Assembly: GCA_945897365.1 (NCBI GenBank)
Contig: CAMDFD010000013.1
Span: 38,415 to 102,414 of the forward strand
Origin: Bordetella parapertussis
GTDB lineage: Bacteria > Pseudomonadota > Gammaproteobacteria > Burkholderiales > Burkholderiaceae_B
Direction of reading: 5' to 3'
DNA: 64,000 bases
Positions 60,108 to 64,000 of this stretch are shown one piece after another; position 1 is the first letter of the stretch; every line of letters begins with the position of its first letter. The notes under the pieces were generated by a model. That model had not been told where the DNA came from and did not search any database. It saw only the letters and a program-made list of their open reading frames with translations. The translations under genes were made by a program, and so were the position numbers.

Positions 60108-61073
60108 ATGCGCAATACTTTTCTTGAATTTGAACACCCCCTCGGCGAGCTCGAGGGCAAAATCGAACAACTGCGCTACGTGCAGGCGGATTCGGCTGTC
60201 GATATTTCAGATGAAATCAGTCGACTTCAACAAAAAAGTCAGACGCTGGCCAAAGATATTTATTCAAAGCTGACACCTTGGCAGACCTCGATGGTCGCCC
60301 GTCATCCGCAGCGTCCCTACACGCTCGACTATGTGCGTGAAATCTTTACCGATTTTCATGAACTGCATGGCGATCGTATGTACGCTGACGACTTATCGAT
60401 CGTGGGCGGCATGGCGCGTTTTAACGGCGCGCCATGTATGGTGATCGGTCACCAGAAAGGCCGCGATACCAAGGAGCGCGCCGCGCGCAACTTTGGCATG
60501 CCGCGTCCTGAGGGCTATCGTAAAGCGATGCGCTTGATGCGCCTCGCAGAAAAATTCAATCTACCCGTTTTTACCTTTGTGGACACACCCGGCGCCTATC
60601 CTGGCATCGGTGCCGAAGAGCGCGGTCAGTCCGAAGCCATCGGTCACAACCTCTTCGCCATGGCAGAGCTCAAGGTGCCGATCATCTCGACCATCATCGG
60701 TGAGGGCGGTTCTGGTGGAGCTTTAGCGATCGCGGTCGGTAACGTCGTGTTGATGTTGCAGTACTCAACTTACTCGGTGATTTCGCCCGAGGGCTGCGCG
60801 TCGATCTTGTGGCGCAGCCCGGATAAAACTTCCGAGGCTGCGGCCGCACTCGCCATTACTGCTGATCGACTCAAAGATTTCGGTTTGATCGACAAGGTGG
60901 TCAACGAGCCTGTTGGCGGTGCGCATCGCGATCCTCGCGTGATGGCGCGTTTGTTGCGTCGTTCGTTGGCCGATGCGTTGCGTTCGTTGTCTGGCATGAC
61001 ACCTCAACAACTGATCGACCACAGGCTCGAGCGTTTGTTGTCCTATGGTAGTTTCCAAGAGGTGCGCGCTTAA
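60108..61073 (+). CDS. accA: Acetyl-CoA carboxylase carboxyltransferase subunit alpha
   Basis: 321 residues. N-terminal helices (LEFEHPLGELEGKIEQLRYVQ) lead into the carboxyltransferase core with RPYTLDYVREIFTDFHELHGDR, GHQKGRDTKERAARNFGMPRPEGYRKAMRLMRLAEKF, FVDTPGAYPGIGAEERGQSEAIGHNL and GEGGSGGALAIAVGN, the oxyanion loops for the CoA ester. With AccD it moves the carboxyl group from biotin to acetyl-CoA to start fatty acid synthesis. tilS follows on the same strand within 50 bases, a common pairing. Confidence 0.97.
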   Translation: MRNTFLEFEHPLGELEGKIEQLRYVQADSAVDISDEISRLQQKSQTLAKDIYSKLTPWQTSMVARHPQRPYTLDYVREIFTDFHELHGDRMYADDLSIVGGMARFNGAPCMVIGHQKGRDTKERAARNFGMPRPEGYRKAMRLMRLAEKFNLPVFTFVDTPGAYPGIGAEERGQSEAIGHNLFAMAELKVPIISTIIGEGGSGGALAIAVGNVVLMLQYSTYSVISPEGCASILWRSPDKTSEAAAALAITADRLKDFGLIDKVVNEPVGGAHRDPRVMARLLRRSLADALRSLSGMTPQQLIDHRLERLLSYGSFQEVRA

Positions 61074-61119
61074 GGGCGGTACCTCAGGTGCCCCCTTACG
61101 CGCTTGCTTGCGCCTCTTG

Positions 61120-62124
61120 ATGCATAACGCCTGGCCTGACGCTCCCGTGCGAGCACTTCAGCAGGCGCTGGCAAACATCCCCGCGGATCAAGCCGTCGCT
61201 GTTGCATTGAGTGGCGGTACGGACTCTGTCGCGCTGGCCTTAGTGGCCGCGCAGGTGTGCGCGCAACGCGGGCAAGCCCTTTATTTTTTTCATATTCATC
61301 ACGGTTTGATGCCCGAGGCCCATGCCTGGGCCGAACATGTGGCCGTGTTTGCGCGTGTGCTCGCTGTGCCTTTGGTCGTGCGTCATGTGCAGGTCGATCT
61401 GACGCAGGGGTTGGGTACCGAAGCCTCGGCGCGCGAAGCGCGTTATCAAGCTTTAGCTGCACTCGCAGGCGAGCATCAAGTGGCCGCGCTTTTGCTCGCT
61501 CATCATCAGCAAGACCAAGCTGAAACAGTGTTGCTGCGTTTGTTACGCGGGGCAGGGGTGTTGGGGCTGAGTGCGATGCAAGACGATGTGGTGCGTCAGG
61601 GAATGCGTTTGTTGCGTCCATGGTTGGACATTGAGCGTCAGGAGCTGGTCGCCATCGCGCAGGAGTTTGCGGATCGGACTGGTTGGCAGGCCGTCCAGGA
61701 CCCAAGTAACACTGATCCTCAATACAAGCGGGGGGCGTTCAGAACGCAGCTTCTGCCCATTTTAGAAAATTACTGGCCTGGGTGGCGCCAGACGTTGGTG
61801 CGCCATGCTAAACAGGCCGCCGAGGTGACGGAGATCTTGGCCGAGGTTGCAGCCCTAGATTGGCTCACGCTCGAGCCTGCTACGTCTGACCAGAGCTTTA
61901 GCCTTAAAGCCTGGCGGGACTTGAGCCCAGCCCGACAGGCCTTGGTGCTGCGATACTGGCTCGAGCAACAGCAGGTTGCCATGCCCGGAGAGCGACGACT
62001 GGCTGATTTAATGCGCCAGTTGAGGCAACTTCATGCCCTGGGACACGACCGGGAGTTATTGTGGCAACACGGTTCTCATACTGTGCGCTGTCTGCGCGGG
62101 CGTGTATCGCTGTCTTCGGGCTAA
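61120..62124 (+). CDS. tilS: tRNA(Ile)-lysidine synthase
   Basis: 334 residues from the ATG at 61120. The ATP-pyrophosphatase loop is SGGTDS at 31-36. FHIHHGLMPEAHAWAEHV and ALLLAHHQQDQAETVLLRLLRGAGVLGLSAM are family hallmarks, and RLLRPWLDIERQELVAIAQ with VQDPSNTDPQYKRGAFRTQLLP closes the catalytic domain. TilS changes C34 of the CAU-anticodon tRNA-Ile to lysidine so that it reads AUA. The C-terminal domain is short. Upstream in-frame starts lie inside accA and are not supported. It is essential in most bacteria. Confidence 0.93.
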   Translation: MHNAWPDAPVRALQQALANIPADQAVAVALSGGTDSVALALVAAQVCAQRGQALYFFHIHHGLMPEAHAWAEHVAVFARVLAVPLVVRHVQVDLTQGLGTEASAREARYQALAALAGEHQVAALLLAHHQQDQAETVLLRLLRGAGVLGLSAMQDDVVRQGMRLLRPWLDIERQELVAIAQEFADRTGWQAVQDPSNTDPQYKRGAFRTQLLPILENYWPGWRQTLVRHAKQAAEVTEILAEVAALDWLTLEPATSDQSFSLKAWRDLSPARQALVLRYWLEQQQVAMPGERRLADLMRQLRQLHALGHDRELLWQHGSHTVRCLRGRVSLSSG

Positions 62125-62167
62125 AATAGTGGACTTTGCTTCTGCCCATCCGTTTTTACCCTAAATC

Positions 62168-63433
62168 ATGTCACTGATCGTTCACAAGTACGGCGGAACC
62201 TCCATGGGATCCGTCGAGCGCATTAAAAATGTCGCACGCCGCGTCGCCAAATGGCATGCGGCGGGCCATCAGGTCGTTGTGGTGCCGTCTGCTATGTCGG
62301 GCGAAACCAATCGTCTGTTAGGCCTGGCCCGCGAGCTTTCTGATTCTGCCGATGGTCGCGAGCTCGATATGATCGCCGCCACCGGTGAGCAAGCTTCGAG
62401 CGGCCTGTTGGCGATCGCACTGCAGGCCGCTGGTCTTCAGGCCCGCAGCTACGCTGGCTGGCAAGTTCCCATTCGCACCGATTCCGCCTACACCAAGGCA
62501 CGCATCACCGGCATTGACGACAAACGCATCCGCGCTGATCTCGATGCCGGACGCGTGGTCGTGGTCACAGGTTTTCAGGGTGTCGATGACGCGGGCAATA
62601 TCACCACGCTCGGACGCGGTGGCTCGGATACCTCCGCCGTTGCCGTCGCTGCTGCTCTCAAGGCAGATGAGTGCCTGATCTACACCGACGTGGATGGTGT
62701 GTATACGACGGACCCACGCGTCGAGCCCGATGCGCGCCGCCTGAATGTGATCTCGTTCGAAGAAATGCTCGAGATGGCGTCCCTAGGTTCGAAGGTTTTG
62801 CAGATTCGCTCGGTCGAATTCGCAGGTAAATATCGTGTGCCAACCCGGGTCTTGTCTTCGTTGACCGACCCCGACATGCCGCTGGACGAAGAAATGCGCT
62901 CCGGCACCCTGATTACTTTTGAGGAAGACGAAAAAATGGAAGCAGCTGTTGTCTCGGGCATCGCCTTTAGCCGCGACGAAGCCAAGGTTACTTTGCTGGG
63001 CGTGCCCGACAAACCAGGCATCGCCTACGCAATCCTGGGCAAAGTCGCCGACGCCAATATCGACGTCGACATGATCGTGCAAAACCAGTCCGTGGCCGGT
63101 ACGACCGACTTTTCCTTTACCGTTCATCGCAACGAGTTTGCACGCACGCTCGCTCTGTTGACCGGTCAGGTCGCACCCGCCGTGGGTGCCCGCGAAGTCG
63201 TGTCCGACGACAAGGTCGCCAAGGTCTCGATCGTTGGTATTGGCATGCGCTCGCATGCTGGCGTGGCTAGTTTGATGTTTAAAACACTGGCCGCTGAAAA
63301 CATCAACATCCAGATGATCAGCACCAGCGAGATCAAAACCTCGGTCTTGATTGAGGATAAGTACATGGAGCTGGCAGTGCGTGCGCTGCATAAGGCTTTT
63401 GGTCTGGAAACCGCTGCCCCGACCAAGATTTAA
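62168..63433 (+). CDS. lysC: Aspartate kinase
   Basis: 421 residues. The kinase domain opens with LIVHKYGGTSMGSVERIKNVA; VVVPSAMSGETNRLL, TTLGRGGSDTSAVAVAAAL and TDVDGVYTTDPRVEPDAR form the nucleotide and aspartate sites. Two C-terminal ACT domains (about 265-345 and 350-421, with VPDKPGIAYAILGKVADANIDVDMI and ENINIQMISTSEIKTSVLI) mediate feedback inhibition, usually by lysine plus threonine in this group. It phosphorylates aspartate at the head of the lysine, methionine and threonine pathways. The 43-base gap before it is too short for a lysine riboswitch. Confidence 0.96.
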   Translation: MSLIVHKYGGTSMGSVERIKNVARRVAKWHAAGHQVVVVPSAMSGETNRLLGLARELSDSADGRELDMIAATGEQASSGLLAIALQAAGLQARSYAGWQVPIRTDSAYTKARITGIDDKRIRADLDAGRVVVVTGFQGVDDAGNITTLGRGGSDTSAVAVAAALKADECLIYTDVDGVYTTDPRVEPDARRLNVISFEEMLEMASLGSKVLQIRSVEFAGKYRVPTRVLSSLTDPDMPLDEEMRSGTLITFEEDEKMEAAVVSGIAFSRDEAKVTLLGVPDKPGIAYAILGKVADANIDVDMIVQNQSVAGTTDFSFTVHRNEFARTLALLTGQVAPAVGAREVVSDDKVAKVSIVGIGMRSHAGVASLMFKTLAAENINIQMISTSEIKTSVLIEDKYMELAVRALHKAFGLETAAPTKI

Positions 63434-63453
63434 TGACGTAAAGTGATTCAAAT

Positions 63454-63484
63454 AGGCGCTATTCGTCATGCTAGAATAGCGCCT
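63454..63484 (+). terminator. 11-bp hairpin after lysC overlapping the tRNA-Ser promoter
   Basis: AGGCGCTATTC (63454-63464) pairs perfectly with GAATAGCGCCT (63474-63484) over a 9-base loop, followed only by TGGTTT. TAGAAT at 63472-63477, inside the 3' arm, is well placed as the -10 element of the tRNA gene at 63491. It may end lysC transcription and host the tRNA promoter at the same time. Confidence 0.55.
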
Positions 63485-63490
63485 TGGTTT

Positions 63491-63584
63491 GGAGGCGTGC
63501 CCGAGCGGCTGAAGGGGCTCCCCTGCTAAGGGAGTAAGTGCGCTAAAACGTGCTTCCAGGGTTCGAATCCCTGCGCCTCCGCCA
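63491..63584 (+). tRNA. tRNA-Ser (anticodon GCT)
   Basis: A 94-base gene with encoded CCA and a long variable arm. The acceptor stem GGAGGCG pairs with CGCCTCC. The anticodon loop CTGCTAA between CTCCC and GGGAG gives GCT, and the T arm has GGTTCGAATCC. Confidence 0.97.
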
Positions 63585-63803
63585 AGTCAATAGCATTTGC
63601 AGGGCTTTTGAGTGATTTGGTACTTTTTTTACCAAAATTGTTACCAAAATACGTCACTAGATGACTAGACTTTAACATCGTGCTCATTTGTTATTTAGTC
63701 ATGATTGATAGTGCAACTTATTAACACTGTGCAAAGCGCTTAGCCTAGACTGCAAAAAAACTAGCGCATCGGCTTCAATTGGTATGCGCTTCATTAGAGA
63801 AGT
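63585..63803. other. AT-rich non-coding stretch after tRNA-Ser
   Basis: I see no coding sequence on either strand here. Base composition shifts to AT-rich directly after the tRNA. It holds the repeats at 63616-63650 and several stop codons in every frame. Position and composition suggest the edge of DNA inserted at the tRNA 3' end, but no integrase or copy of the tRNA end is inside the window. Confidence 0.5.
63616..63650. repeat. TTTGGTA / TACCAAA inverted repeat with a second TTACCAAAAT
   Basis: TTTGGTA (63616-63622) and TACCAAA (63630-63636) are inverted around a T tract. The decamer TTACCAAAAT occurs at 63629-63638 and again at 63641-63650, a 12-base period. Such repeats next to a tRNA recall arm-type binding sites of tyrosine recombinases; a tRNA terminator is the simpler alternative. 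Confidence 0.6.
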
Positions 63804-64000
63804 TCAGAGGGCTTCCAATTGCTCATTTCTGCCCATGTCTCCCCAGCACTTGCTCCCCCCAAAAAACTCACGGCTTAGTTTTTCTTTATCAACACACAGT
63901 ATCTTGCTCATGCAAAGCTGTTCGGAGTTATGAATTCTTACTCTAGTAAGTTCGGCTGACATATCTAGGAATACCGCACGCCTCTGTTTTATCCTAGGCC
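63804..64000 (-). CDS. Possible 3' end of an unknown gene (cut by window edge)
   Basis: One minus-strand frame is open from the window edge for 65 codons to a TGA at 63804-63806. The translated end includes AVFLDMSAELTRVRIHNSEQ, VDKEKLSREFFGG and GDMGRNEQLEAL. Mixed charged and hydrophobic residues look protein-like, but such a run can occur by chance in AT-rich DNA. I recognise no family. If real, it belongs to whatever lies beyond tRNA-Ser. Confidence 0.3.
   Translation of the reverse strand, partial: PRIKQRRAVFLDMSAELTRVRIHNSEQLCMSKILCVDKEKLSREFFGGSKCWGDMGRNEQLEAL

Noticed and set aside
62125..62167. Lysine riboswitch before lysC
   Set aside because: Only 43 bases separate tilS and lysC, far too few for the lysine aptamer.
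1..64000. CRISPR arrays, insertion sequences, toxin-antitoxin pairs and defence islands
   Set aside because: I searched by eye for regular repeats with spacers, transposase or nuclease motifs and paired small genes, and found none. The pieces that might belong to mobile DNA are the pseudogene at 19118, the lipoprotein at 37359 and the tRNA-Ser flank.

Overview
The window is an ordinary chromosomal stretch of a betaproteobacterium of the order Burkholderiales, most likely close to the Alcaligenaceae (Bordetella-like). I infer this from gene order (greA / yhbY-rlmE-ftsH-folP-glmM / ppx / ppk / pst), from a Bug-type tripartite tricarboxylate receptor, and from the fpr N-terminus. It is dense, moderately GC-rich and mostly housekeeping. 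No CRISPR array, rRNA operon, insertion sequence or complete prophage is visible.

Layout. 1-4948: 5' end of fpr (minus), then a branched-chain amino-acid-type ABC transporter whose two permeases are fused in one protein. 4949-11161: greA with a terminator hairpin in its leader, yhbY and rlmE diverging from 18 bases, then ftsH-folP-glmM. 11191-18862: phosphate block of ppx (minus), ppk and pstSCAB, with a good Pho box before pstS. 18918-21899: tRNA-Pro, the wreck of an AAA/DUF4143 gene ending at a 35-base palindrome, an alpha/beta-hydrolase lacking the usual nucleophile, and a Bug receptor. 21896-25442: CNNM/CorC-type membrane protein, GtrB-like glycosyltransferase, folB and a FolM-like pteridine reductase, all minus. 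25520-33888: a catabolic-looking group (amidase, IdnO-like SDR, MFS carrier, ADP-forming acyl-CoA ligase, IlvD/Edd dehydratase, RraA-like protein). 33958-38968: tRNA-His, cls, a solute-binding protein without signal peptide, a parvulin, an unrecognised AT-rich lipoprotein and tRNA-Arg. 39011-42461: yciO, an M50 protease, dapA, bamC. 42473-47770: urease operon ureDABCEFG with a plausible NtrC site and a sigma-54 promoter. 47785-63433: roxA, mutS, pcaIJ, cysE, trmJ, suhB, lpxH, cyclophilin, TPR protein, cysS, alkA-like glycosylase, accA, tilS, lysC. 63491-64000: tRNA-Ser(GCT) followed by AT-rich, gene-poor DNA with repeats that resemble the edge of an integrated element.

How the genes work together. 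Ppx, Ppk and PstSCAB take up phosphate and store it as polyphosphate. UreABC with UreDEFG make active nickel urease, apparently under nitrogen control. FolB, the FolM-like reductase and FolP serve folate synthesis. PcaIJ activates 3-oxoadipate-type acids. The 25.5-33.9 kb cluster could degrade a sugar acid or hydroxy acid whose identity the sequence does not reveal.

I found no clearly new multi-gene system. The observations most worth following are the nitrogen-type control region of the urease operon, the terminator hairpin in the greA leader, the serine-less hydrolase, the unknown lipoprotein and the tRNA-Ser flank.
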